Positions 24,774 to 37,000 of a stretch of 64,000 nt of DNA are shown here, piece by piece. Below the pieces are notes generated by a model. It made no database searches. It had not been told where the DNA came from and was given only the letters and a program-made list of their open reading frames with translations. The stretch spans positions 32,563,282 to 32,627,281 of the forward strand of contig OZ018409.1 of assembly GCA_963969595.1 (NCBI GenBank), given 5' to 3'. Position 1 is the first letter of the stretch, and each line of letters starts with the position of its first letter. Position numbers and translations under genes: made by a program. The stretch is from Neckera pumila. Its lineage: Eukaryota; Streptophyta; Bryopsida; Hypnales; Neckeraceae.

Positions 24774-25699
24774 AAGAAAGCCATCAAATCATGGAAAAGT
24801 GCAGTAAAGGTTGGCCTACAAGGGGATGTCTAAACTAGGACCAGTGGGACCAGTGGGACCAGTATCCTCAATTCCATACTATAGAAAATTTGGCCTTAGT
24901 TTTCATGAGGTTACGCGTGCCTTGCAACTCAAGTTTCCTTAACTGAAGACTCAATGGGACCTGCTGTTGGAGATGGTACTGCACTTGGAGGATGACACTG
25001 GCGGACTGGAGGCAGTGGAGGCGTGAAATTGTAGGAATTGGAGATTTGGAGTTGCCTTGGCAAGTTGGCGTTGTACACAATTGTTTGTGACTTTTTTCCT
25101 AACCCTCTAATGTGTCTTGTTAGTGTTGTGCTGTGCAAATCACTAACACTGCATTTGGGTAGTCTGGAAGGGTTTAAATTCCTTGTTAGTGGCACGAACT
25201 TTTTTTATGGGACTTAGAGATAGAAGTATTGGACAATCCTATTGGTATACAATGCAATTGTAAACACTTGTTTTGGGCTTTGAAAATAAAATTGCCATTG
25301 TACACCTTGTGTGTTTTGCAACTTAGCATTTGTGTGCATCTTGAATCACAAAATATAGCCATTGTAGTGATTGTACAGTATGTTTGTTTTCCAACTTAGC
25401 AATTTTGGGCACCTTCAATCACAAAAAATAGCTTTATGTTTGCACCCAATCATCCTACATAAACCGTCACCAACAAATCGCACCATAAACCGTCTACCAA
25501 CAAAAAAAAATTATGTTAAATTCCACATTTCAAAATCCTATTTATCTTATTGTTTCCACCAATTGTTCTCACTGTCGCGGAAATAGCTCCCTACTAGGGC
25601 ACAGTTGTAGCCTCCTAGCGAAATAATGCAAATAGGTTCTGGGAATGCTGGTACTCTTTTTCTCTTTGCTATGATGGGCAACAAAGACTCAAAGATCTT
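24774..25699. other. Intergenic DNA between hAT remnant and minisatellite
   Basis: A triple GACCAGTGG run lies at about 24838-24865. No gene recognised. The composition falls back to A+T-rich after about 25200. Confidence 0.5.
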
Positions 25700-26720
25700 C
25701 TAATGTTCCAACTTCCTAGAAGGTTACTATGTTTGCATTTGGTATTAGGGTGGCCCACAATGCATGGGTAAGACTTGCACTCATGATTCCTACAGCCTTG
25801 ATTCATGTAAAAGCAAAAGCATCTCCAACGTTGAAGTCCAAGAATGTTCCTATCAGTTTGCACTACATCAAGAACACCAGTACATTTGTGTTCCAGTCAC
25901 CCACAACACATAGGCAAGCTTGCATTCAAGATGTTCTCGAGTTGAATTTCAAGAATGCTTTGATAGTTTGCACTGCATCAAGAATACCGTTGCATTTGTA
26001 TTCTGTTCACCTACAATACATGGGCAAGTTTGCATTCAAGGTGTTAGTCTTGAGTGAATGGAGCCTTGATTCATACAAAGCAAAAGCCTCCCCGGCCTTG
26101 AAGTTCAAGAATGATCCGATAGTTCGCACTACATCAAGAATACCTATACATTCATGTTCTAGTCACCCACAATACATGGGCAAGCTTGCATTCCAGATGT
26201 TCTCAAGTGAACGGAGCCTTGATTCATACAAAGCAAAAGCCTCCTTGGCCTTGAAGTTCAAGTATGTTCCAATAGTTTGCACTGCATCAAGAACACCAGT
26301 ACATTTGTGTTCAAGTTACCCACAATACATGGGCAAGCTTGCATTCAAGATGTTCTCAATTGAATGGAGCCTTGATTCATACAAAGCAAAAGCCTCCCCG
26401 GCCTTGAAGTTCAAGAATGATCCGATAGTTTGCACTGTATCAAGAATACCGATACATTTGTGTTCCAGTCACCCACAATACATGGGCAAGCTTGCATTCA
26501 AGATGTTCTCAAGTGAACGGAACCTTGATTCATACAAAGCAAAAGCCTCCTCGGCCTTGAAATTCAAGTATGTTCCAATAGTTTGCACTGTATCAAGAAT
26601 ACCTATACATTTGTGTTTCAGTCACCCACAATACATGGTCAAGCTTGCATTTCAAGATGTTCTCAAGTGAACGGAGCCTTCATTCATACAAATGATTCAT
26701 AGAAAGCGAAAGCCTGCCCT
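25700..26720 (+). repeat. Minisatellite of 153-bp units
   Basis: The phrase GAGCCTTGATTCATACAAAG or a close variant starts at 26061, 26214, 26367, 26520 and 26674. The spacing is exactly 153 three times and then 154. Earlier, shorter or more diverged units extend to about 25700. Because 153 is 51 codons, one frame stays open for 313 codons (25729-26670) and yields near-identical 51-residue repeats around D-S-Y-K-A-K-A-S. I see no signal peptide, domain or codon bias that would argue for a real protein. The array lies just 3' of the minus-strand HSF gene and may be partly transcribed with it. Confidence 0.85.
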
Positions 26721-26806
26721 GCCTTGAAGTTCAAGAATGTGATGCATCCCAGCAAATCCAAGGAAACATACTCTGAGTTGAATTTATACAAAAATCAAGC
26801 CTCACT

Positions 26807-27485
26807 TCACATAAACACTCGCTCAGCACAAGAGGCGCTAATCCTCAACCAAGGCTGCTGCTGCTGCTGCTGCCCCCCCGCACCTTCAACTGAAGAAGAC
26901 GAAGGCTCCTCTCTAATAACACTGGACCTCAACTCCAACCCTAATTCCACCTTCATACTCTTCCCGACCTGCTGCTGCTGCTGCTGCTGCTCCTCGTGGG
27001 CGCCATTGCTTCCAGAATTTCTCACAGGAATGTGCCCCTCCCCGTCCGGACCCCAGGAAGACGCGCGCGGCCTCTTTTGGTGCCCAATCGAGGGAGAAAG
27101 AGTCGTCGTGAGTTGTTGCGAGCAGGACGTCGTCGCGGTTTTGTTGTTGTTGTTGTTGTTGAGGGAGACGCCGAAGAGCTTCGTCGTCGACTTGGAGGAT
27201 TCGACTTCGGCGGTGGCGGCGGCGGCAACGACGAGCTTGTGGGAGGCGATCTCCCGGAGTTTTCCGTCGAGGAAGGAGAGAGTGGAAGCTTTGGGAGTAG
27301 CGGAGTCGGAGCGGCGCGTGAGGAGGTTGATGCAGGAGGCGGATTCCATTGATGGAGGTCGGAGACGCGGGTTCGGGAGGGCGACCGGGGTGGAGCGCAG
27401 GGAGTTGAGTTCGGAGCGGCGGGCTGCGGCTTCGATTTGTTCGGAGATCGTGGAGCTCAGCTTGTGGTCAGTGAGGCTGTGTAAC
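26807..27485 (-). CDS. HSFB: HSFB exon 3: C-terminal repressor region
   Basis: Acceptor GATTCTTTCAG. The first base completes the Arg codon, and L-H-S-L-T-D-H-K follows in frame. Contains the L-F-G-V-S-L repressor motif, K-R-P-R and the Asn/Gln tracts. The stop TGA lies at 26809-26807. A 263-codon open frame on the opposite strand is its G+C-rich shadow. Confidence 0.92.
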
Positions 27486-29763
27486 CTGAAAGAATCAATC
27501 GACACCGGAAGTTAGGGTCTCATATGAGGCGAATGTAGCAAAAGGCCGGTCAACCGATTTTATTTCCACTGAAGGAAATTGTGGATACCACAGGATTGGT
27601 TAGCACATGGAGCAGAGTTTTGGACAGCTTGAGCTACTTTTGAAAATCACATTTGGATACATGGACCGCCGACTCATCTGAAAGAATCAATCGACACCGC
27701 AAGTTAGGATCTCATCTGAGACAAATGTAGCAAAAGGTCTACCGATTTTGTTTCCACTGAAGAAATTGTGGATACCAGAGGGATTGGTTTGCACATGGAG
27801 CAGAGTTTTGGCAGCTTGAGCAACTGATGAGAATCACATTTGGATATATCGATCACCGACCAATGAGGAAGCTAATATAGCAAAAAGCTCTACCAAACTG
27901 TGGATACCACCGAGATTGTTTAGCACATGGAGCAGAGTTTTGGGCTACTTGAGCTGCTTGTGAAAATTACGTTTGGGACCACCGAGCAATGAGAATGGAT
28001 GCCGGATTCGACTTTTGATCCATTGAGGAGCTTGTGCTCTTTGTGCAATCACAGTTGGGACCACTGGTTATGAGGATGGATGATGGGTCCTGAGTTTGTC
28101 TTGGGATTCGGGGAAGACATGGGAATGCGTGCCTTAAAGGGGGGCTAGCCACTACTCCCCTAGCGACAATCTCGGGAGATGTGCTAATTTATTTCCGACC
28201 AGGCCCCGTGTGGAGGAGTTACAGCAGGTCCTGTGCACGAATGTGGATTACCCTAATTCTGCCCATTCATGTGAGTCAGAGGTGTGAGATTGTGGAATTG
28301 GCAGAGATTTGGGAAGGTGAGCTAGCTCAATTAGTTACCTGCTCAAAGGGCTGGGAAGCTCTTGCAATGAGACTTTGGACTGCTGCTGTAGAATGACCAC
28401 GAGGTCATCGTAGAGCCTTCGGAGACGGGATAACTCCAGCAGCAACATGCGGTTGTCGTGGCGCAGTCGCTCATTTTCGTCGGACATGAGCGTTGAAGCG
28501 CCCTGGGGCAGGAGAATGGTGCTGGGAGACGACAGCGGAGATGGGAACGGGGACCAGGCTTGCTCTTCGCCCGAGTTCGTGGGCGAGTTGGACTGGCTGC
28601 CGGGCGCATCGGAAGTGTTGCCGGATCCGTATTGCGAGGATTTGCGTCTGTGAATCTCGCACAGAAGCTGCTTCTCGCCGCGTCGGAAGAACTTGTTCGC
28701 GAATTCCCAGTGGTCGGGGACTATCTTCCGGAAACCCTGAAACCGAACCACAAAGTGAATTAGACAGTCTTCGAGTTAGTACGAAAACAACTCACATCGC
28801 AATGCCATCTTCACCTTGAGCTGGGTATGGGATCCAGACTCTCCACTAAGTTGTAATCGATGGCAACCAAAAGCTCAACGCTCCACATGAATCGGTAAGG
28901 ACAATGGACTCTTAAGGCTCGGCATTGATCTCAGCAGCAAGTAGGCACTCTCCGAACCCAGGAAATTTGCCACATGCTACTCGTGATCTTACAACCACGT
29001 GAACATTCTCTTCTGCATTCACAAAACCGAATAGCTTTTTGTAAGCTCTTCAGTCCATCCCTCGATTACTCTCACAAACGCGCAGCTTCATTCTCGGCCT
29101 TTCGGAGTTCTTAAGCTGAAATGTAAGCTACTATGAGAAACGGCCCGGCCTGCTTCGCATGCTGAGCTACAACATCCATCTCCATCGATTTGGTCACAGA
29201 TCACTTTCAAACTTATTCGTGCAGATGAGTTCCCTCGTGTCCTAGATATCACAGGTTGCGTATCATATCGGTGACGATGCAGATAGCAGTTCTCATTACC
29301 ACAGCAGAGAGGTGTACATCAAGAGTTCTATAGTGGTTCGTGACATCCTGATTCGTAAGTTTACAGGTTCAGCTACGATTCCGCGTTCAAGTTGCTTGCC
29401 GGCATTCGGTAGACTCGAATTTCTCTGTTAAGTTATCATTGACGGCACACTCATTGCATTGAGCTTGGAGCTTGCCCTTAATTGAGTGGAACCACAGTCA
29501 CTTACATAGGTATTAAGCTGCCGCACGAAGCTGGAGAAATTGTTGTGCTTGAAGTAATTGGGCAGCAAGTCGCGGGCGAACTCGGGCGGTCGCCAGACCA
29601 CGAAGGTGGTCTCGTCCTCACCCCACGACACAATGTCATCGGTGGCGGGGTCATCCACGAGGTGATACGTCTTCGTCAAGAAGGGCGCAGGCACCGTGCG
29701 GTGGCAATCGTAGGTCAAGAGACTGGCGCCCTCGGTGCAACTGGTATCCAAAGACAGCGACAT
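26807..29763 (-). CDS. HSFB: Class B heat shock transcription factor (three exons, complete)
   Basis: Minus-strand exons 29763-29506, 28736-28339 and 27485-26807 join to 444 codons from ATG to TGA. The DNA-binding domain spans residues 24-118, with [16 protein letters not shown] and then G-F-R-K across the intron position conserved in plant HSFs. A leucine-rich heptad oligomerisation region lies at about 170-205 without the insert that marks class A. L-F-G-V-S-L at 322-327 is the class B repressor motif, and K-R-P-R at 356-359 is a probable nuclear signal. Class B members bind heat shock elements as oligomers and mostly repress or tune class A activators in the nucleus. Low-complexity tracts follow: six Asn (328-333), seven Gln (385-391), six Gln (424-429). 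Both introns are GT-AG; the second, after the oligomerisation region, is unusual for plant HSFs. The gene sits in a G+C-richer island. Confidence 0.95.
27486..27990 (-). repeat. Tandem repeats inside HSFB intron 2, with a duplicated splice acceptor
   Basis: Two units of 192 bp (plus-strand starts CTGAAAGAATCAATCGACAC at 27486 and 27678) and a shorter third one share GCACATGGAGCAGAGTTTTG at 27603, 27791 and 27923. The first unit supplies the real exon-3 acceptor. The second carries the same GATTCTTTCAG sequence 192 bp upstream. Confidence 0.85.
28339..28736 (-). CDS. HSFB: HSFB exon 2: rest of DNA-binding domain, linker, oligomerisation region
   Basis: Acceptor TTTCAG then [13 protein letters not shown] Ser/Pro-rich linker follows, then the heptad helix [16 protein letters not shown]. 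Donor GTAACT after a phase-2 codon for Arg 219. Confidence 0.93.
29506..29763 (-). CDS. HSFB: HSFB exon 1: N-terminus and most of the DNA-binding domain
   Basis: 86 codons from ATG, ending exactly after R-Q-L-N-T-Y at donor GTAAGT, the standard HSF intron site (phase 0). The ATG is preceded by a purine-rich leader (GGGAGAGAAGAAG). It is the first ATG in frame with the domain. Confidence 0.95.
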
Positions 29764-31240
29764 CTTCTTCTCTCCCGTTTCCCAAATTGCTCAATGCGTG
29801 TAGGTAATCTCTCTCCCAACAATCAGCCAACGACCTCAAACCTCGGCGGCAACCGAGGCGATGGTGGAATAATGCTCCTCGGAACCGGCCGCGGCATGAC
29901 CCAGCTGCTTGGGCGATGCCAGCTTATAATCATTTCTCCGCGTCATTGCATTGGAATGTGAGTGATCCAAAATGCAGATTCTATGTCGCCTTCTCCTCTT
30001 GGCCCTAAACAGGTACAACGTCACAGAGAGAATCGGCACAAGGAAGCTTCACTTACAGAACCCGTCAACACATTCGCCACCGGTCCGTAACGATGTGTCT
30101 CTCAAGCCAAGCTTCAGCAGCATCTCACTTTGGTGCGCACTTTGCGTTGCAACCCTGAATGAGAGCCCTAGCCTGTCTCCGACTGATGTGTGTATGCATA
30201 TGTGCCAAGAACGTGATGAAGCCAACCGCAGCGACACACGAATTGTTATTTAACCTGCTGTCTGTCAAACAATTGTTCCACTGCCGCTACACATCAAACT
30301 CGCAATCCCTTGAGAGCACTAATGTACGTACTACATCCCAGGCCGTTCCATTTTCGGGGTGGAAAGCCACCAAACCGGACTTCGCTTCCATCACTCAATG
30401 TGCACCGTGCACTACAACCAAGGTCAGATCCTGGTCTTCTCAAACACTCCTTTTTTTCAGCTCACACTGATTTGCATACGACGTACAGTACCACTTAATC
30501 TCTACCCACCACCAGCTGCAGCTAGCTGCGATTGTAGTGTCTCCTCTGAAAGCTTGGCCGAGTCGGGATGCACGCCCATCACCTGCTTCACCACCACTCA
30601 GAGCATCCTCCACGGGACGAAGTTCATGAGTTTCTCATGATACGACACCGAGAGTGGTGGTGGGTAACTTCTTCGTTCTTCGTCTTCGTGTAAGTTAACT
30701 CCTGTGACACGGCAAACAGGCGCACAGACAGGGAGCTCAAGGCACAAAGCACAAGGCACTGGGTTAGAGGCCGGCTACGGGGAGATGAGGGAAAGGTGGA
30801 TAGGAAAGGAAAGGAAAGGAATGCAATGAGAAGCTCCTGCTGCTACTAATGTTTGTTGTTGTTGCTTCTGCTGCTTCCAGCAGTTGACCAACTATCCTGG
30901 TGCGTAGTAGTAGGAAGGGGGGTGGCAGTGAGTTGCAGGGCGACGGCAGAGAAGTGTTCTGTTGTGCTGCTGCTTAGGAGTAGAGCTGTTGCAGGAGCAA
31001 CTGCAGCAGCAGTGCAGCTCATGAGTGGAAGCCTGGCGCAGCCCCAGACACCATTAATGCGGCGTTGCAGGGGCATTTACTGGCAAAAGGTTCCCCTCCC
31101 AGCAACCATTTCCTCATGGCCGGCCTCATCCTGTACGTTTCACGGCCTCACTCCGGCTCTTCTGTTGCCTTCCTTCTGTCACATCCGAGTGATGAAGTGC
31201 CGGCCTCCTCTCAGGGAGGTACTGGAGCCGGTAAAATGGC
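29764..31240 (-). promoter_or_regulatory. HSFB leader and presumed promoter region
   Basis: G+C-richer, low-repeat DNA upstream of the HSF start. ATTATAAG (minus strand, about 29930) is a possible TATA box. A single GAAGCTTC at 30043-30050 has the inverted GAAnnTTC spacing of a minimal heat shock element. CAG/CTG-rich stretches lie at 30840-31020. None of the open frames here resembles a protein family. Confidence 0.4.
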
Positions 31241-31527
31241 TGCCTTGCTCCACCAAGATGGATGAAATTTTTTTATTGTTTCCCCTACATAGAGGCAAAT
31301 GTAATATATGGCAATAGCAATTGAAATTATATATTTTTCTGACAAAGTTTGAATTTGCTGTAAATTCTTGACAAATTTGTGGCCCAAATGGCACACCCGA
31401 GTTACTAGACCCCAACCATCGAACGAATATAAAGTGCATCCATGATGGTCATTTAGTCCATCTAAAAAAATTACAATATTCTTTTAAAATGGGCAGGTTT
31501 TGTCGCATTAGAATATTAACTACTATA
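31241..31527. other. Transition to A+T-rich intergenic DNA
   Basis: The G+C-rich island ends near 31260. Nothing recognised in this stretch. Confidence 0.5.
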
Positions 31528-31615
31528 TTTGATAGGTTTACATCCAAAAGGTATTAGAAGCTCCTACTCCCTTTGATAGGTTTACATCCAAAAGGTATTA
31601 GAAGCTCCTACTCCC
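31528..31615 (+). repeat. Perfect 44-bp tandem duplication
   Basis: TTTGATAGGTTTACATCC followed by AAAAGGTATTAGAAGC and CTCCTACTCC occurs twice head to tail (31528-31571 and 31572-31615). The right end overlaps the start of the Stowaway-like element. Confidence 0.9.
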
Positions 31616-31694
31616 TCTGCTTCAAAACAAATTCATGGTACTCACATTGTTTTTTTCCTAGAGACCAAGGATTTAATTTGAAACAAAGGTAGTA
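31609..31694. mobile_element. Stowaway-like MITE, 86 bp
   Basis: Ends TACTCCCTCTGCTTCAAAAC and (inverse) TACTACCTTTGTTTCAAATT, the CTCCCTC-type termini of Tc1/mariner Stowaway elements, bounded by TA. Confidence 0.75.
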
Positions 31695-32532
31695 TTTGTC
31701 ACAAATTCATTCCATTTGTCTCTCAAAGCTTGATTGTAGCCACTACTCATCCTTTTGTGTCTCAAATCTCTATTATTCAAGGATGTTTTGTTTTTAATTA
31801 AATGATAGACTATAATGAGCTCATTTTTGTTTGCGTAGAATGTGAAAATTCTATAATTGTAGACAAATTTTAAGAATGTGAGTCCTTCTTGACTCTTATT
31901 TAAAAACTAAATACCGCTAAAGGCTCTATTTGATCTTCTTGGAGTGCTTTTGTAATAACATAAGAAAGTACTGTATAATAAATAATCCAATGAAGTTGGA
32001 CGTTAAGTAGGAACAATTAGGAAGTAGTAACCTAGCCAAATCATTAGCAATCCACAATCATATGAAGCCTAGACCTTTGGAGATAGTGTTTTGGAATCCA
32101 AATGAACAATGAGGCTTTGTTGTCCATTAAAAATTGAAGAGTCTTTTGGGGTTTATTTGGAATTAATACAATGAAGAAACAAAAAATTTAATGAAGAAAA
32201 TTTAATTAATAAACAAATCTTATTTCATGGCCCCCTTCCTTGCTTCTCCATAATTCCAATGTCGACATATAATAAGTATGATTGCATTCCAATAGAAATA
32301 AATGTATGAAAAGATAATAATTGCAATAAAAGAATACACTATATGTAAGATGATCCTATTTAGAGAAGATCCAAATCTATTATATACTAGAACTTAGTAT
32401 ATTTTGGATCTCACTGCAAAAAAACCCACACTATTAAAAGGATTTCAGTGAACGTTTTATTAACATTTGACAATGAAAATGAAGGTAAAAAAGATGGAAT
32501 TTTAAAAGACAATGCTTTACATACAAGTCTCT
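31695..32532. other. Intergenic A+T-rich DNA
   Basis: No gene or element end recognised. Confidence 0.5.
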
Positions 32533-33116
32533 TTAACCCTTTAAGGATTGTTCGACCACTTTTTGGTCGATTTTATGACTTTTTATCTCCTAATATTCAT
32601 AGAACATTTGATTTCAAAAAACTCAGAGAAGAACGCAACTAGAGTGTCTTCATACACTCCTAACAGAGCCAATTCCAAAAGAATGCGTGCAAAATTGAGT
32701 GAGTTGTGCTTGTTTAAACTTGAAATGGCCTAACCTTTTATATTGGAGATTTTTAAAAAAAATGCATGTTTCATGTAAAAGACAACTATATATATGTGCG
32801 AAGGAATTAGCCAAAAGGCTTTTGGTCGATTTTCAAACCATATACTCAAATTTATGTCCAATTGTAGCAAACCCTAATTAGAACTAGTGCCAAAGGGTGT
32901 TTATGACACATCAATCTTCAAAGAGTTATTACAAGGATGTGAACCATTGGATCACTTTCATTTTTTGTTTACTTCAAGGATCTAAACCATAGAACCAATT
33001 TATACAATTTGATCTAGAATTACATCTTTGAAGAGGGCATGAAATAGCACATTTTCATAAATGTATGCAAAAACTATGCCCGCCTCCCAAATCGACCATG
33101 GTCCTTAAAGGGTTTA
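32533..33116. mobile_element. TTAA-type element, short variant, 584 bp
   Basis: The left end TTAACCCTTTAAGGATTG and the right end (inverse) TAAACCCTTTAAGGACCATG share the general terminus of the TTAA family. The body differs: TTTTGGTCGATTTT occurs near the left end and again at 32820, and TCGACCATGGTC at the right. Confidence 0.6.
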
Positions 33117-33803
33117 GAGAACTTTTCAAAACTTTCTTCATTATGATCTTGCGACCAAAGAGTCACTTTCAGCAGCTTCTTTGTTAATGACCCAAACGCT
33201 TTTTCAACAATTTCTCGGTCAATGATGAGAAAGAGCCATTTACCGAAACTATTTAATATGTGTTACTTTGCCAAACTCGACACATATTGCCTAGTTGAGA
33301 ACTTTTTTTAGCATTTTCATATGTAACAATGATACAAACTCAAACAATTGACAATACAATTATTTTTGAAAACTTTTCAATTAAAAATGGGGTGAAAAAT
33401 AACAACACAAATAAAAAATGATGGAAGTGAAACTAGATCTTTTGCAATACAGAGCTATAACCATGGCAAATGATTATTAGAAAATTTGGAAGAACTATGA
33501 AAATTGGCCATTGTTGTAGACTTATATTGTAAAATTTGTATTAGTGAAGTGCTAATACAATAAATTAAAGGAAATAATTAAAGAATCTACTAATAAATAA
33601 TTTTTAAAAATTTCTATAGAACTTCACCACTTGAGTGGTATTTAGAAATTAATTCTCAATTTCCATTTATAATCCTGTGGCAAGAATTCATTTTCAACAA
33701 CTTTAGGATTAGTAACCCACACAAACTAAGGTAGTATGTATAATAGTTAGAAAGATGTACAACCACCTCATGTGTCATCAATTGGCACTTTCATACTTCA
33801 TTT

Positions 33804-34050
33804 TAACCTCTAAGGGACTGAGGCACATTTTTGGCACAAATTGTGAAAAACTACTACTTTTCAGGGCAATGAGAAAAAAATAAAAAATATAGTTTTTTTC
33901 CAAAATTGAATTGTACAAATTTCTACTAGACTAGTATGGGAATGTGAAGAAAAAAATTTAGAAACTTTGACAGCACATATTAAAAGATTATAACATTTGA
34001 AGATAGAAAAGAAAGTATTTTTTATGATCTTGTCCGACTTGGGCCAACAA
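33804..34050 (-). mobile_element. Truncated TTAA-type transposon (subfamily B)
   Basis: TTTTAACCTCTAAGGGACTG followed by ACTAGTATGGGAATGTG and a TTTGACAGCACA block follow the order of the copies at 45.9 and 55.1 kb. The other end is lost. Confidence 0.55.
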
Positions 34051-37000
34051 ACTTTAACTCCTACTAAAGTGATATTTTTACACTATACATTTTCATCTTA
34101 TATAATGTAAATTACATACCTCCCAAATTTCAGAATTATTGAAGGAATTTTGTGCATGCTGCCCAAAGCTAATCAGGCTAGCCAAAAGATTCAGGACAGT
34201 CACTATAAGAACCCTGTGTTTAATGTGTTGTTTTATAATTTTAGCAGACAGATTTTTGGTGAAGTTGCATAGAAGAACTTGTATTTTTATTTCAATAATA
34301 ACGTACAATATAAAATTTGAACCAAAACTGAGTGTACAATATAGCGCCATAAGAAAAATAGTGACAACAACATTGACTTCTCCATCATAGTAATGATTGT
34401 CTTTCAAATCTAATTGAAAAATGATAAGATGCAAACTTATGTGTCATGATTTTGGACACATATATTCAATTGAAACCTAAAGTAATACTCCTTATATTCT
34501 ATTTAATAAGTCAATATCATATTTTTTTTATAAAAATATGAAATAGTCATCAAATATAATAATCATCCAGATGCATTAACCACTAAATGACCAACTACAT
34601 GGTCATGTAATCAAGTGTCATTTCCTGCATTGATAAACTTTTCAAAATTGTAAAAATATCAATCTCATTTTTCCTTCTACATCAACTATGTACGTAGTTC
34701 CAATGAGCATGGAAGTCTTTGAGTGAAATTATAAAATGTGGATTTTTATTTTATTTTATTTTACTTTTTAGGTATAGACCATTTGATTTAAAATGTAATA
34801 AACATCAAGAATTAAAAACAACATCAATAAGGTCAAGTAATTGTTGCATATTATATAGTTACATATATTTTTTAAGTGGTCAAAAACAACTCATAAGCTT
34901 AAATTTTCTACATTTTGATGAATTATCAATCGACATTTATGAATGCATATAATGTTCACCATTGGTTGTCACTTTCAAGTCTATTGCCATGTTAGCCACC
35001 TTTTTTGACATATAGAACTTCCAATTTTTATAAATTTCTTAAATTGTAAAGTTGAATCAAAATTTAATTTGATAAAGTTTTCATCAAACACTTAATTTTT
35101 TTAAATTTGAGCCATTCAAATCATATCTTAATAAAAATATAGGGATGAGAAAGTTTAATTTGTGAACTATCTGGTAGTTCTTATACTTTAACACTTTTCT
35201 AGATTAAAATTAGAACTCACAATACTATTTATCAAGAACACTAACCACTAGTTGTTAAGAAGTTCAAGGTTGGTTGGGAAGAAAATAAAATGAAATAATG
35301 AAGGATCTAGCTAGGCAAGTCTATGATATTAGTTATGTATATAGGTACAAATGTGAATGCAAATTTAATTGGGTTGGATCTATCCGGTTCATTCTATATA
35401 GCTTCAAGTCCTTTATTTGAAACTTTGGCACATTGACTAATTATCTACTCATGCTATAATACCATGGTAATTTAGCACATTGCTCGTGAAATCATAATTA
35501 GATTTAAAGCACATATACTTTTTTAATATATTCCAACAAAAAGTTGTATAGTACATTACAATTTTACTTGATTTATGAATTAATTGGAATTGGCTTTGAC
35601 CTTATCTCTTTTTATCATGATTAAATTTCAAATAAATTATCATTTAAAGTTTTGAATCATAATTATTTAATATGATCAAAATAATCCAAAATAATCTTTA
35701 AATACAATGAAGATAATGAAGATTTATATCAAGACTTTGTCTTATTTAGCAAGTTAAATAACTATCAAAAATAATATTAAAATAAAAATAATAAATAAAA
35801 TATAATAAGACTACATTCAAATATGCTTCGTTTTTTGAAACCATGCATTATTTAAAAAAGTACAATTAAGTAATGAACTTCAATAATATTAGTCATTGTA
35901 TTTGATGGATTGACAACTTTTATTTATAATGGTATGATTTTCAATTCATATTTAAAAAATAAAAAATCCCTAAAAATACCAATCTAATATATTTTTCAAA
36001 GAATTTAAAACAAAATTATGAAAGTCTTAATGAAATGAAATCCAAACTGTAAATATAAGAAAACTACATTGGAAATTATTTAAAAAATCCTAAATTTTCA
36101 AATTTTGTATACGCTCAATAAAATGGTTACTATTACCCTTTAGACTAGTACAAGTTTTTGAAGACAATAAATATAAACTTTATTTGATACAAGACTTTTT
36201 TATTTTTAAAATAGTTTCTTGAATTTGAAAATATTTTTTTAATTAACTTGTAAAGGATCAAGGCATGTTACGGGCATAGATTTAAAACAAAACAATTCTA
36301 AATTCTAAAAATATTTCATTTTGAACAAAAAAAATTTAATTCATTTATTCATTAATTTATATAAATATATGGAATAAATTTACAAAACATAATATAGCAA
36401 ATTCCAAGTTTCCAAGTTTACAATCTCTATATTTATAGACTTTAATAATTTTAGTTTTTGAAATTTGAACATTCAAAATTATAAAATCCTCAAAACCATT
36501 GTCAAGTATTTTCAAGCGAATGGGTAATGGATTTATTCTCACAAAATTACAATTTCACCAATTTTATAACTTCTACAATTTCTAGAATTTTATACTAGTT
36601 CAAATCACTACATTTTTAATGAATAGAACATGACCATACATATATCTTATTGGAAAAAAAATTATGTCTTCATTTAAGATTTTATTCTTCATTTTCTCAT
36701 TATATTTTTGGCATATCAAGCCACTTTTAAGATAGTGAATGTACCAAGTTTGCAATGATAAAAGTGCAATTTTTATTATTTAAATGACCTCAACAAGGTG
36801 ATGCAACTTATTTACAATTGGTTCTTGAAACATGAATTTCTTTTAATCTTTTATTATTATATTAAACTTTGACCAAATTTGCATTGACTAATTTGAAATT
36901 TTGAATTAAAAAATACAATTTGATTTTTTTAATACTTTGAAAATCTTAAGAGTATTGTCCACCAATTATTTCTATATATTTTTTGCAATTATTACAATTA

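Noticed and set aside
25729..26670. 313-codon frame as a real repeat protein
   Set aside because: The frame is open because the unit is 153 bp. There is no start context, signal or domain that supports translation, so it is annotated as a minisatellite and only flagged for testing.
26724..27515. 263-codon plus-strand frame
   Set aside because: It is the antisense of HSFB exon 3. The minus strand carries the repressor motif, nuclear signal and correct splice junctions, so the plus frame is a G+C-rich shadow.
29651..30039. Upstream open frames in the HSFB leader
   Set aside because: These minus-strand frames begin at TTG or GTG, not ATG, so they are not evidence for regulatory upstream frames.
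30043..30050. Heat shock element upstream of HSFB
   Set aside because: GAAGCTTC has the right spacing but only two units. A functional element normally needs three or more, so it is mentioned in the promoter entry only.
34093..34434. 113-codon minus-strand hydrophobic frame
   Set aside because: A+T-rich DNA yields such frames by chance; no motif, no start context and no matching frame elsewhere.
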